This document shows positions 18,540 to 26,209 of a DNA stretch of 33,607 nucleotides, one piece after another (position 1 is the first letter of the stretch; each line of letters starts with the position of its first letter). A program made the translations under genes and the position numbers. The stretch lies in the NCBI RefSeq assembly GCF_000519125.1, contig NZ_JAEX01000022.1:1-33607 (forward strand), given 5' to 3'. A model generated the notes under the pieces. It was not told where the DNA came from, searched no databases, and worked only from the letters and a program-made list of their open reading frames with translations. Source of the DNA: Desulfocurvus vexinensis DSM 17965. Its GTDB lineage: Bacteria > Desulfobacterota > Desulfovibrionia > Desulfovibrionales > Desulfovibrionaceae.

Positions 18540-18971
18540 ATGCAGCCCTCTTTCCGTTTGGTCCTTGCGACCCTCGCGGCCCTGGCGGCCCTGACCCTCG
18601 TGGCCGGGTGCGGCAAGAAGATCTGGCCCGAGCCCTCCGCCCCCGAAGACGCCTTCAGCTTCGTGCGCACCCAGGGGGAGCTGTCCTCGGGTTGCCTGAT
18701 GGTCCAGTCCCGCGTGGCGGGCGCCTGGCGCAACCTGCGCGCCGTGCACCTCGAGCTGGCCTGGGACGACTGCGAGGGCTGCCCCTTCCAGGCCATGGAA
18801 ACCCGCGAATTCGTGCCCGGCGACGCCTTCAGCACCCTGGAACAGGGCCGCCTGGCGCTTACGGCCTGCGGCCTGGACCCCGCCAAGGCCTACCGCTGGC
18901 GCCTGACGGGCAAGAGCATCCACAGGACCCTGCGCGACGTGCGCACGGAGGTCATGACCACAACTCCCTAA
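18540..18971 (+). CDS. Putative lipoprotein upstream of lysA
   Basis: This is a 143-residue exported protein with a lipoprotein signal peptide: a hydrophobic helix ends in LVAGC, so Cys24 would be lipidated. The mature part has paired cysteines (SSGCLM, DDCEGCPFQ, ACGLDP) and no domain I recognise. It looks like the small fibronectin-III-like lipoproteins found before lysA in Desulfovibrio relatives (recollection, not tested). ATG 18540 lies one base after the mutS stop, suggesting translational coupling. Confidence 0.8.
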   Translation: MQPSFRLVLATLAALAALTLVAGCGKKIWPEPSAPEDAFSFVRTQGELSSGCLMVQSRVAGAWRNLRAVHLELAWDDCEGCPFQAMETREFVPGDAFSTLEQGRLALTACGLDPAKAYRWRLTGKSIHRTLRDVRTEVMTTTP

Positions 18972-19002
18972 GCCTGCCGCAACCCCCTGGGAGAACCGAC
19001 CC

Positions 19003-20241
19003 ATGCATCACTTCGAATACCGCGGCGGCGAACTGTACGCCGAGGACGTGCCCGTGCGCGAGCTGGCCGAACGCCACGGCACGCCCCTGTACGTCTATTC
19101 CGCCGCCACCCTGCGCCGCCATTTCGAGGCCTTCGACTCGGCCTTCGAAGGGCTCGACCGGCTGACCTGCTACTCCGTCAAGGCCAACTCCAACCTCGGG
19201 GTGCTGCGCCTGCTCGGCGCCATGGGCGCGGGCATGGACATCGTGTCCGGCGGCGAGCTGCACCGCGCGCTCAAGGCGGGCATCCCCGCCGAACGCATCG
19301 TCTACTCCGGCGTGGGCAAGCGCCCCGAGGAGATCGAACAGGCCCTGGAAGCGGGCATCCTGATGTTCAACGTCGAGTCCGTGGGCGAGCTGGAGCGCAT
19401 CGGGCGCATCGCCTCGCGCCTGGGCCGCACGGCGGACATCTCGCTGCGCATCAACCCCGACGTGGACCCCAAGACCCACCCGTACATCTCCACGGGCATG
19501 AAGAAGAACAAGTTCGGCCTGGACATGGGCACCGCCATGGCCACCTACCTGCGCGCCCGCGACTTGCCCGGGGTCAACCCCGTGGGCATCGACTGCCACA
19601 TCGGCTCGCAGCTTACGACCCTGGAGCCCTTCCTGGAAGCCCTGGACAAGCTGCTCGACTTCTGGCGCGCCCTGGGCGCCGAGGGCATCGCCATCAAATA
19701 CCTCGACCTGGGCGGCGGCCTGGGCATCACCTACGACGCCGAAGAGCCGCCCCACCCGCGCGAATTCGGGCGCGCCCTGGCCGAGCGCCTGCGCGGCCTG
19801 CCGCTGAAGCTGATCCTCGAGCCCGGGCGGGTCATCGCGGGCAACGCGGGCATCCTGGTCTCCCGCGTGCTCTACACCAAGGACACCCCGAGCAAGCACT
19901 TCCTCATTGCCGACGCGGCCATGAACGACCTGATCCGCCCCTCGCTGTACGGCAGCTACCACAAGATCATCCCCGTGCTGGAGCAGGAGCGCCCCCGGCG
20001 CGCCGTCGATGTGGTCGGGCCGATCTGCGAGTCCGGTGACTTCCTGGCCCGCGACCGCGAGCTGCCCGAGGTGGAGCAGGACGAGCTGCTGGCGGTGCTC
20101 TCCGCCGGGGCCTACGGCTTCACCATGAGCTCCAACTACAACTCCCGGCCCCGGGCCGCGGAGCTCATCGTGGACGGCGCCGAGGTCATCGTGGCCCGCC
20201 GCCGCGAAACCTGCGCGGACCTGACGGCCCTGGAAGACTGA
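19003..20241 (+). CDS. lysA: Diaminopimelate decarboxylase
   Basis: LysA (412 residues) decarboxylates meso-diaminopimelate to lysine. It is a fold-type III PLP enzyme. The PLP-binding lysine is K60 in YSVKANSN. Other motifs are [28 protein letters not shown] and the dimer-interface catalytic Cys in CESGDFLA. It follows a small lipoprotein gene by about 30 bases, with a GGGAG ribosome binding site before ATG 19003. A strong terminator follows at 20299. It completes the lysine route begun by dapL at 8210-9379. Confidence 0.96.
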   Translation: MHHFEYRGGELYAEDVPVRELAERHGTPLYVYSAATLRRHFEAFDSAFEGLDRLTCYSVKANSNLGVLRLLGAMGAGMDIVSGGELHRALKAGIPAERIVYSGVGKRPEEIEQALEAGILMFNVESVGELERIGRIASRLGRTADISLRINPDVDPKTHPYISTGMKKNKFGLDMGTAMATYLRARDLPGVNPVGIDCHIGSQLTTLEPFLEALDKLLDFWRALGAEGIAIKYLDLGGGLGITYDAEEPPHPREFGRALAERLRGLPLKLILEPGRVIAGNAGILVSRVLYTKDTPSKHFLIADAAMNDLIRPSLYGSYHKIIPVLEQERPRRAVDVVGPICESGDFLARDRELPEVEQDELLAVLSAGAYGFTMSSNYNSRPRAAELIVDGAEVIVARRRETCADLTALED

Positions 20242-20298
20242 TCCCGGGCCGGGCCGCCGCCCATGGCGCCCCCGGCGCCTCCCGGACGAACGCCGAAA

Positions 20299-20340
20299 GG
20301 GGCGCCCCGCAAACATGTTGCGGGGCGCCCCCTTGGTTTT
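20299..20340 (+). terminator. Rho-independent terminator after lysA
   Basis: GGGGCGCCCCGCAA (20299-20312) pairs perfectly with TTGCGGGGCGCCCC (20318-20331) around a five-base loop and is followed by CTTGGTTTT. It lies between convergent genes and may serve both strands. Confidence 0.85.
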
Positions 20341-20361
20341 ACCGCCTCGGCGCGGTGCGGG

Positions 20362-20664
20362 TCAGCGCAGGCCGTAGGCCGGGCGCAACGCCTCTTCGGC
20401 CGGAACGCCGTGGTAGACCTCGCCGCGCGGCCCGCGCCACTGGTCCGGCCCGACGCGGGTCAAAACCACCGGCGTGCGCGAGCCGTTGGGGTTGTGGACG
20501 TAGACGGTGGTCTGCTCCTGCCGGGCCTCTCCGGCCTGGGGCGCGGGCGGCGGGGGCTCGCGCCGGGGCGCGCAGGCCGCAAGCGTCATGCACAGGGTCA
20601 GCAGCGCCAGCAGCGCGGCCAGGGCCAGGGCCTCCCACAGGAGATTGCGGTTTCGGGTGGGCAT
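20362..20664 (-). CDS. Small putative lipoprotein with the NGSRTPV-type C-terminal domain
   Basis: From ATG 20664 the product is 100 residues. It has a hydrophobic signal (ALALAALLALLTLCMTLAAC) whose LAAC resembles a lipobox, a Pro-rich linker and a C-terminal domain of about 45 residues: VYVHNPNGSRTPVVLTR, then GPRGEVYHGVPAEEALRPAYGL. The same domain ends the neighbouring protein at 20830-21456. I chose this start because GAGGAG lies just upstream; a longer in-frame start at 20790 would add a basic N-terminus not typical of a signal peptide. The role is unknown but location is the envelope. Confidence 0.72.
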   Translation of the reverse strand: MPTRNRNLLWEALALAALLALLTLCMTLAACAPRREPPPPAPQAGEARQEQTTVYVHNPNGSRTPVVLTRVGPDQWRGPRGEVYHGVPAEEALRPAYGLR

Positions 20665-20829
20665 GGGGCGCTCCTCGCGCCAGCAGGCCGCCCAACATGG
20701 CGACCCGCCGCGTTGCCGGAAAACCCGGACCCGCGCGTCCGTCTTGCTCCGCGTCGGCTTGGATTTTTCTCGCGCCTTGGATATTGCCATCTCTGAACGG
20801 CCTGCGGACTATGGGTTTTCGACTGTCGG

Positions 20830-21456
20830 CTAGAGCGTCTGGCCCGGGGCCTGGGCCGCGAGCCCGTAGTAGGGGCGCAGCTGTTCCTGGGTCGGTATGG
20901 CGTCGTACAGTTCGCCCTTGGGGCCCAGCCAGCCGTCGGCGGTGCGCGTGAGGGTCACAGGCGTGCGCGAGCCGTTGGCGTTTTCCAGCACCACGGTGAC
21001 GGAAGACGGCAGGGCCGGGGCCTGCTGGGCCGGGGCCGGAGCGGCCTGCGCCGGGGGCTGGACCACGGCGTAGCCCTCGGCGGCGCGCACGTAGTACACG
21101 CCCTGGGCGCGGTAGTAGGTGCGCGGGCCGACCATGACCACCGTGCAGCCCGGCGGCAGCACGGGGATCACCAGGCCCACGGGCGGGGTGACGACGGCGA
21201 ACCCGCCGGACCCGGGCAGGTAGAACAGCCCGTCCACGAAGGCATAGGTCAGCCCGGCGAAGAGGATGGTCACCGCTGCGGCGGGCAGCGCGGGGACGAA
21301 CCCCCGGGCGCCGCCCCCGGGGCCGGGGTGGTGCTGCGGCGCGGGCCCGCCGCGGGCATGCCCGCCGGGCTGGGCCAGGGCTGCGGGCGCGTGCAGCGTG
21401 GCCAGCAGGGCCAGGGTCAGGGCCGTGTATCCGAAGATCTTGTTTTTCTTCTGCAT
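20830..21456 (-). CDS. Secreted DUF6515-like protein
   Basis: This is a 208-residue protein with a Sec signal peptide (KIFGYTALTLALLATL, cleavage near PAALAQ), a Gly/His/Pro-rich stretch, a hydrophobic middle with repeated short strands (FVDGLFYLPGSGGFAVVTPPVG, where PPG and YYRAQGVYYVRA segments resemble DUF6515-type proteins), and a C-terminal domain shared with the next gene (ENANGSRTPVTLTR and GPKGELYDAIPTQEQLRPYYGL). ATG 21456 has GGAG upstream and a classical signal peptide directly after it. It is probably periplasmic or outer-surface; the function is unknown. The two leftward genes look like relatives by partial duplication. Confidence 0.78.
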   Translation of the reverse strand: MQKKNKIFGYTALTLALLATLHAPAALAQPGGHARGGPAPQHHPGPGGGARGFVPALPAAAVTILFAGLTYAFVDGLFYLPGSGGFAVVTPPVGLVIPVLPPGCTVVMVGPRTYYRAQGVYYVRAAEGYAVVQPPAQAAPAPAQQAPALPSSVTVVLENANGSRTPVTLTRTADGWLGPKGELYDAIPTQEQLRPYYGLAAQAPGQTL

Positions 21457-21633
21457 GCGTTGTTCTCCTGAGGTGGCGCCCGCCCTGCCGGGCCCGCGCG
21501 GCGGGCGCGGGCGGGCCGTTTCCCCCCTGCCGAGGGTTGCCCAAGGCTCCGCGCGGCTCAAGTTAAGATTCCTCAAGGCCGACCCCCGCCTCCGCAAACC
21601 GTGTTTTTTTTCACGTTCAGACGGAAAATGCCC

Positions 21634-21662
21634 TTGACAGGTTCGCCGGGGCCGCCTAAGAA
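21634..21662 (+). promoter_or_regulatory. Promoter of first RRM gene
   Basis: TTGACA (21634-21639), a 17-base spacer and TAAGAA (21657-21662) form a sigma-70-type promoter. The predicted transcript would have a leader of about 170 bases before ATG 21841. Confidence 0.65.
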
Positions 21663-21745
21663 TCCTAAAAAATTCCAGTGACGCCCACCGGGGCGCGGCA
21701 AGCATGTACACGCCGACGCTGGTGAAAGATCAAATTGTGTTCATC

Positions 21746-21804
21746 AAGGGGCCGAGTACGCAACTTGTGTACCCGGCCCCTTTTATGAAGGCGCATGGTG
21801 CGCC
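21746..21804 (+). promoter_or_regulatory. Structured leader RNA of the first RRM gene (two hairpins)
   Basis: Hairpin 1 pairs GGGGCCG-GTAC (21748-21759, one internal mismatch) with GTAC-CGGCCCC (21769-21780) around the nine-base loop GCAACTTGT and is followed by TTTT. Hairpin 2 is GGCGCA-TGG-TGCGCC (21790-21804). Both recur at matching places before the second RRM gene with compensating base changes in hairpin 1. The first hairpin with its U-run could act as an attenuator. Confidence 0.75.
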
Positions 21805-21840
21805 ACAACCACTTCCCTATTCCGCATGGAGAGTTTTGCA

Positions 21841-22107
21841 ATGGCCAAGAGCATCTACGTCGGCAATCTGCCCTGGTCCGCCACCGAAGAAGACGTCCGC
21901 AAGGCGTTCTCCAACTTCGGCGAAGTCAAGTCCGTCAAGCTGGTCGAGGACCGCGAGACCGGCCGCCCCCGTGGCTTCGGTTTCGTCGAGATGGACGACC
22001 AGAGCGCGCTGGCCGCCATTGAGGCCCTGGACGGCACCGATTTCGGTGGCCGCAACCTCAAGGTCAACGAAGCCCGTCCCCGCACCGAGCGCGCCCCCCG
22101 CTGGTAG
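21841..22107 (+). CDS. Small RRM-type RNA-binding protein (copy 1)
   Basis: This 88-residue protein is a single RNA recognition motif followed by a short basic tail (ARPRTERAPRW). RNP2 is IYVGNL and RNP1 is RGFGFVEM. It belongs to the glycine-rich/cyanobacterial Rbp-like family of bacterial RRM proteins, often cold- or stress-responsive and cytosolic. It differs from copy 2 mainly around KAFSNFGEVK. ATG 21841 has GGAG about ten bases upstream. An in-frame ATG at 21826 exists and is also kept in copy 2 (22645), but the ribosome binding site lies inside that extension, so I prefer 21841. It has its own promoter, structured leader and terminator. Confidence 0.93.
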   Translation: MAKSIYVGNLPWSATEEDVRKAFSNFGEVKSVKLVEDRETGRPRGFGFVEMDDQSALAAIEALDGTDFGGRNLKVNEARPRTERAPRW

Positions 22108-22140
22108 TCCCAGCGGCCACGCCCGATCATACGGCACCAA

Positions 22141-22173
22141 GGCCCGCCCCTTCCGGGGCGGGCCTTTCGTTTT
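22141..22173 (+). terminator. Terminator of first RRM gene
   Basis: GGCCCGCCCC-TTCC-GGGGCGGGCC (22141-22164) is a perfect 10-bp stem followed by TTTCGTTTT. Confidence 0.88.
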
Positions 22174-22240
22174 GGCGGGCGCGGGGGGGGGCTCCCCCGG
22201 CGCCTCCTGCGGGGCCCCGGGCCGGTCTGTCCCTCCCCCC

Positions 22241-22365
22241 GCGCCGGGTCGGTTAAGCCATCCGGCGCCAGGTCGGTCTTCCCTCCCACGCGCCAGGATC
22301 GGCCTGGGCCTTCCCGCGCCAGGTTCGGCCTGGGCCATCCGGCGCCAGGTTCGGGCCTGCCCCCC
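22241..22365. repeat. Degenerate tandem repeat, about 25 bases, five units
   Basis: Units begin with GCGCCRGG at 22241, 22265, 22290, 22316 and 22342, a period of 24-26 bases. The best-conserved units read GCGCCAGGTTCGGCCTGGGC. The repeat lies between the first RRM terminator and the second RRM promoter and contains no gene. Confidence 0.6.
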
Positions 22366-22454
22366 TCTCCCCGACGCCGTCCGGCCTCATGCCCCGTCCA
22401 GCGGGCTCCTGGGGCCGGACGTGCAGAAAAAATCACGCGGCGCAAATTTTTATC

Positions 22455-22483
22455 TTGACTTTTCCTCTCCCGGCACCTATCTT
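22455..22483 (+). promoter_or_regulatory. Promoter of second RRM gene
   Basis: TTGACT (22455-22460), a 17-base spacer and TATCTT (22478-22483) form a sigma-70-type promoter in an AT-rich stretch, with the same distance logic as copy 1. Confidence 0.68.
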
Positions 22484-22565
22484 CTCAAAGTTATCCAGTG
22501 GCGCCCACGGGGGCGCGGCCAGATTCCAAGGCCAGTGCTGGTGAAAGTCGATTCCAAGGTAACAA

Positions 22566-22622
22566 GGGGCTGTGTACGCATCTTGTGTACACAGCCCTCT
22601 TTTACAAGGCGCATAGTGCGCC
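22566..22622 (+). promoter_or_regulatory. Structured leader RNA of the second RRM gene (two hairpins)
   Basis: GGGCTGTGTAC (22567-22577) pairs perfectly with GTACACAGCCC (22587-22597) around the nine-base loop GCATCTTGT, followed by TCTTTT. The second hairpin is GGCGCA-TAG-TGCGCC (22608-22622). Compared with copy 1 the stem keeps pairing through compensating changes while the loop is nearly identical. Confidence 0.75.
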
Positions 22623-22659
22623 ATATTCCACTGTATTACGTTTCATGGAGAGTTTCAGA

Positions 22660-22926
22660 ATGGCTAAGAGCATCTACGTCGGCAATCTGCCCTGGTCCGC
22701 CACCGAAGAAGACGTCCGCGAGGCGTTCGCTTCCTACGGTGATGTCACGTCCGTCAAGCTGGTCGAGGACCGCGAGACCGGCCGCCCCCGTGGCTTCGGT
22801 TTCGTCGAGATGGACGACCAGAGTGCGCTGGCCGCTATCGAAGCCCTTGATGGCGCCAACTTCGGTGGCCGCAACATCAAGGTCAACGAAGCCCGCCCCC
22901 GCGCCGAGCGCGCCCCCCGCTGGTAG
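22660..22926 (+). CDS. Small RRM-type RNA-binding protein (copy 2)
   Basis: This 88-residue single-RRM protein is nearly identical to copy 1. RNP2 (IYVGNL) and RNP1 (RGFGFVEM) are unchanged; differences cluster at EAFASYGDVT, ANF and the tail (ARPRAERAPRW). It is a recent tandem duplicate with separate promoter, leader and terminator, so expression of the two may differ. Start chosen by the GGAG inside ATGGAGAGTTTCAGA and by identity to copy 1. Probable role is RNA chaperone or post-transcriptional regulator; targets are unknown. Confidence 0.93.
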   Translation: MAKSIYVGNLPWSATEEDVREAFASYGDVTSVKLVEDRETGRPRGFGFVEMDDQSALAAIEALDGANFGGRNIKVNEARPRAERAPRW

Positions 22927-22957
22927 GCGCCTCGCGCACCGAGCCATCGGCACCACG

Positions 22958-22987
22958 GCCCGCCCCCTTCCGGGGGCGGGCTTTTTT
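22958..22987 (+). terminator. Terminator of second RRM gene
   Basis: GCCCGCCCCC-TTCC-GGGGGCGGGC (22958-22981) is a perfect 10-bp stem followed by TTTTTT. Confidence 0.9.
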
Positions 22988-23384
22988 GCGCGCCCCGGGG
23001 CAGGAACGGCCCACCCGCCGGGGCAGGCCGTTCCCGCCGTGGGGGCTGGGATCAACCAGACGGCGCTGCCGCCGCAACGCCCGCGCCCGACCTTCTGAGA
23101 AGCCGCAGCGGCGCCAGCGCCCCCGGGGCCCAGGCCCGCAATGAGCGACCGCCGACTCGCCAGCTCCGACCCCCAGAGCAAGCCCTCGGCCCGCCTTCCG
23201 CTGGTCCGCCCACTCCGCCGCCCCGGCGGATCCTTCGTGCGCTTCTCCCCGCCCTCCAAGATCCCCCCGCCACTGCCCAAAACGCGGTGCTTGCGCGCCA
23301 GCTGCTCCATCTCTTCGCCCCCCAGAAGACTCCGCCCCCGGCCCCCGGTCAGGCCAAATTCGGCCCGGCACGGGCATTCTTTCC
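22988..23384. other. Intergenic region before ssrA, no supportable gene
   Basis: About 400 GC-rich bases without a supportable gene. Frames on both strands give Arg/Pro/Ser-rich or Gly/Arg-rich strings without a domain or ribosome binding site. It may hold the decayed remains of a gene. Confidence 0.4.
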
Positions 23385-23412
23385 TTGCCAAACCGCGAAA
23401 AGGCCTTATATG
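23385..23412 (+). promoter_or_regulatory. Promoter of ssrA
   Basis: TTGCCA (23385-23390), a 16-base spacer and TATATG (23407-23412) sit just upstream of the mature tmRNA 5' end. Confidence 0.55.
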
Positions 23413-23430
23413 GGTACTGGCTCTTTGACA

Positions 23431-23784
23431 GGGGGCGACCAGGTTTCGACGGGGATGGTTGAAGCCAAGGTTGCAGGCCGAGGTTGCCGTTGGCCTCGTT
23501 AAACCGCGGCAAGGCATTAATTGCCAACGACACTGAATACGCCCTGGCTGCTTAAATGCCAGCGTCCCTTCCGCCGATGTCCGGTAAGCGGAAACGGGCG
23601 ACACCCCATCGGACTGGCCACCAAGCGCATGTTCATGGCGCGCGGGGCGAGATAAGCAATGAACTGGCCGTGCTCCAGCCTGTCCATCGGCAGGAGTGCG
23701 TCGAGAACTGAAGATGGAATAAGCCTGTAGACGCCTTGCGTGGAGCATTCTCGGACGGGGGTTCGATTCCCCCCGCCTCCACCA
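23431..23784 (+). ncRNA. ssrA: Transfer-messenger RNA (tmRNA)
   Basis: The 354-base RNA begins GGGGGCGACCAGGTTTCGACGG and ends GGGGTTCGATTCCCCCCGCC with TCCACCA. The acceptor stem GGGGGCG/CGCCTCC pairs with one G-U, and the T-arm is canonical. The tag reading frame at 23523-23555 encodes ANDTEYALAA followed by TAA, a typical degradation tag ending in Ala-Ala. tmRNA with SmpB rescues stalled ribosomes and marks their products for proteolysis. Confidence 0.96.
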
Positions 23785-23796
23785 TTTAGAAAAGAC

Positions 23797-23844
23797 AAAC
23801 CCGTCTCTCTGGGGTCATTCTCCGGGGTGACGGGTTTTCTTTTT
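23797..23844 (+). terminator. Terminator of ssrA
   Basis: AAACCCGTC (23797-23805) pairs with GACGGGTTT (23829-23837) in an outer stem enclosing a smaller GGGG/CCGGGG-type hairpin, followed by TCTTTTT. It keeps tmRNA transcription out of the mobile element. Confidence 0.75.
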
Positions 23845-24140
23845 CCCCTTGTTTCTAAAGGGGTTGCGCCCGTTTCACATCTTTCCAAAGCACCTCTTCG
23901 CACCATCGATTCTCCCCATCCTCCCGCCTTTCTTTCTCTGTTTGGCCCCTGATTCTCTGTTTTCTCCGGACCAAGTCCGAAGCTCGTCCGGAAAGCTACA
24001 TCCTTGATTGATATGGGTTTGCGGCTGATTGCCATTTTTGGCGGTTGTCTTAGGTCGTCGTTCGATGCCGCAACCGGACGTTTTTTTCGAAATCGCCCGC
24101 CTCGGCCATGAAAAGAAGCGCGGTCAACTCCGGCTTCCTG
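23845..24140. other. Probable left boundary region of the mobile element
   Basis: About 300 bases with no gene and a clear drop in GC relative to the chromosome to the left. It contains an inverted repeat TCCGGAC (23965-23971) / GTCCGGA (23986-23992) spaced by 14 bases, a possible recombinase site. The attachment site cannot be fixed without the right end, which lies outside the window. Confidence 0.4.
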
Positions 24141-24144
24141 CCCC

Positions 24145-24177
24145 CTAAAGAAGAAAAGCCGACGCTGATGGTCGGCT
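24145..24177 (-). terminator. Terminator of the leftward integration module
   Basis: On the minus strand AGCCGAC-CATCAGC-GTCGGCT (24177-24157) is followed by TTTCTTCTTT. It lies about 27 bases after the stop of the HTH gene. Confidence 0.75.
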
Positions 24178-24203
24178 CTCTGGGGCGGTCTCCGGTCCGG
24201 TCG

Positions 24204-24626
24204 TCAGTCGGTGGCAAAGCCGAACTGGCGGCGCTGCTCGGCCCAGTCCTCTGGAAAGGTCTGGGTCAGCTTGGCCAGCGAGAGCCCGTTGGGTTCCTCA
24301 CCGTTGATCAGGGCTTCGACGATGTCGGGGGCCAGGGTCGTCAGTTTGAGGATGCGGGCCACATACGAGCCATCGACGTCAAGGGTACGGGCAAGCTCGC
24401 TGATGGACTTGATCTGGCCGGATTCGAGGATGTCGGCCCAAGAAAAGGCCCTTCCCAGCGCCTGGAGGACGGCGGACTGCACCGGTTCCTGCGCTCCGGT
24501 GATTTCTCCATCCAGTGCCTGGGGAGCGATGACCGTCTTGCGGCCGCGCATGCGCCGGATCAGCATCGGGATATGGATCTGCAGGTTGCCGTTGTCGGCT
24601 ACGGTAATGGTCGGCTTCATTTTCAT
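24204..24626 (-). CDS. KorB/ParB-like helix-turn-helix protein
   Basis: This 140-residue protein contains a helix-turn-helix in its centre (SISELARTLDVDGSYVARILKLTTLAPDIVEAL), the form seen in KorB/ParB-type DNA-binding domains, after an N-terminal strand-rich part (PTITVADNGNLQIHIPMLIRR). No ParB CTPase motif is visible. Small proteins like this regularly follow large serine recombinases with DUF2924 neighbours in prophages and islands. They may aid or direct recombination, but the role is unproven. ATG 24626 overlaps the recombinase stop by ATGA and has GGAGGG upstream. Confidence 0.8.
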   Translation of the reverse strand: MKMKPTITVADNGNLQIHIPMLIRRMRGRKTVIAPQALDGEITGAQEPVQSAVLQALGRAFSWADILESGQIKSISELARTLDVDGSYVARILKLTTLAPDIVEALINGEEPNGLSLAKLTQTFPEDWAEQRRQFGFATD

Positions 24627-26209
24627 CGGCTTGCCCTCCGTTCGGTGACTTCGCATGCCAGACCGGCCAGCTCGGCGATGAGCGTAGTCAGCCCGTTGGT
24701 GCGCAGCTCCATGTCGATTCCGGTCTCGCGGATCTCGACCTTATCCACCAGGAGGCGGATGAGCCGGTTTCGCTCCACCGGGAAAAGGTCCTCCCAGAAG
24801 CCCTCGACATTCTGGAAGGCCTCCGAAACGTCCTGTTCCGTGATGTTGTTCCCCCGGTAGGCTCTGCATCGCTCGCTCACGTGCGTCAGTTGTTTCGAGA
24901 GCTCGACCGCCTGGCGGTTGACGGTCGTGAGCATCTCGGTCTTGCCCGGCTGATCGTTGCCGGGTTTCATAAGTTCGATGGCTTGCTCCCGCGCCTGCGA
25001 CAGCTCCATTTCGAGTTGGGCTTTCTGCTTGAACAGCCGCTCCCGCTCCACCTGCTCGATGTCCCGGGCCGCGAAGTAGGTTTTGGCCACCAGCGTCGGC
25101 GTGCGGAACACCGCGCTCAACTGCTCGACCACGGCCTGCTCGATGTCCCCGGCGGGAATCCGTTTGAGGGGGCACCGGCTCACGGTCCGCTTGCTGTCCT
25201 TCTGGCAGATGTAATAGGTGTAGTGGCGGCCGTTCTTGCGGGCGTAGGTCGGTCCCATCGCGCATCCGCAGTGGCCGCAGCGGATGACGCCTTTCAGCGG
25301 GGCGACCATTTTGGTTCTTGCCATGGAAACCTTGACCGGTTTGTTGTCCTCCAGGATGGCCTGCACCTTGTCCCAGGTCGTCCGGTCGATGATTCCTTCG
25401 TGCTCACCGGGGTAGCTGCGATCCTTGTGGGCAATCTCGCCGATATAGACCCGGTTGTTCAGCAGCCGGTAGATGTGGCCTGTATTCCATTCTGAGCCCT
25501 CGCGAACCTTGCCTTTCTTGGTGGTCCAGGCTTTTGTGCGGTATCCCTGTTCGTTCAATTCCTGGCCCAGCTTCTTGGCCGAGCCGATCTGGATGAATCG
25601 GCGGAAGATGTACTGCACCGTCCTGGCTTCATCCGGGTTGACCAGCAGCTTCTTGTTGTCCCGGTCGACGTCGTATCCAAGAATGGGTACGCCGCCGCAG
25701 TATTTCCCCCGGCGCTTGGCGGCCGCCACCTTGTCCCGGATGCGCTCGGCGATGACCTCCCGCTCGTACTGGGCGAAGGTGATCAGGATGCCGAGAAACA
25801 TCCGTCCGGTGGGGTCGGTGGTGCTGAAGTGCTGGGTGACCGAGACGAAGCTGACACCCTTCTCGTTGAAGAGGTCGATCATCTTCATGAAGTCCAGCAG
25901 CGAGCGGGACAGCCGGTCGACCTTGTAGACCACGATCACGTCAATCTTCCCGGCATTGATGTCCGCCAGCAGGCGACGCAGCCCCGGGCGCTCCATGTTT
26001 CCACCCGAGAATCCACCATCGTCGTAGCGATCCGGCAGAGCCGTCCAGCCACGCATCCTCTGGGCTTCGATATAGTGTTCCGCCGATTCCCGTTGCGCAT
26101 CCAACGAGTTGAACTCCTGTTCGAGACCTTCCTCGTGGCTCTTGCGGGTGTAGATGGCACAGCGCAGGGTCTTGTTTTTGCCCGGCGCGACATTGCTGTT
26201 ATCAAGCAT
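24623..26209 (-). CDS. Large serine recombinase (integrase of the element)
   Basis: The product is a 528-residue large serine recombinase, the likely integrase/excisionase. The N-terminal resolvase domain carries the catalytic serine in YTRKS (S24), and VVYKVDRLSRSLLDF plus the AQYEREVIAERIRDK helix. A recombinase domain follows (GGVPILGYDVD to about 290), then a zinc ribbon (CGHCGC around 311-316 and CQKD...RCP around 337-350) and a coiled-coil tail (ERERLFKQKAQLEMELSQAREQ). ATG 26209 overlaps the DUF2924 stop and follows GGGAGG. Serine integrases need only short att sites; no att core can be named here. Confidence 0.95.
   Translation of the reverse strand: MLDNSNVAPGKNKTLRCAIYTRKSHEEGLEQEFNSLDAQRESAEHYIEAQRMRGWTALPDRYDDGGFSGGNMERPGLRRLLADINAGKIDVIVVYKVDRLSRSLLDFMKMIDLFNEKGVSFVSVTQHFSTTDPTGRMFLGILITFAQYEREVIAERIRDKVAAAKRRGKYCGGVPILGYDVDRDNKKLLVNPDEARTVQYIFRRFIQIGSAKKLGQELNEQGYRTKAWTTKKGKVREGSEWNTGHIYRLLNNRVYIGEIAHKDRSYPGEHEGIIDRTTWDKVQAILEDNKPVKVSMARTKMVAPLKGVIRCGHCGCAMGPTYARKNGRHYTYYICQKDSKRTVSRCPLKRIPAGDIEQAVVEQLSAVFRTPTLVAKTYFAARDIEQVERERLFKQKAQLEMELSQAREQAIELMKPGNDQPGKTEMLTTVNRQAVELSKQLTHVSERCRAYRGNNITEQDVSEAFQNVEGFWEDLFPVERNRLIRLLVDKVEIRETGIDMELRTNGLTTLIAELAGLACEVTERRASR

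Noticed and set aside
22241-22365. Possible CRISPR array
   Set aside because: Units are contiguous and degenerate with no spacers and no cas genes; it is an ordinary tandem repeat. The Cas4-like gene at 32167 belongs to a phage recombination block.
22636-23748. Minus-strand frame covering the second RRM gene and the region before ssrA
   Set aside because: It overlaps a certain gene and the tmRNA; part of it (about 23050-23320) reads more protein-like but has no start signal or recognisable domain.
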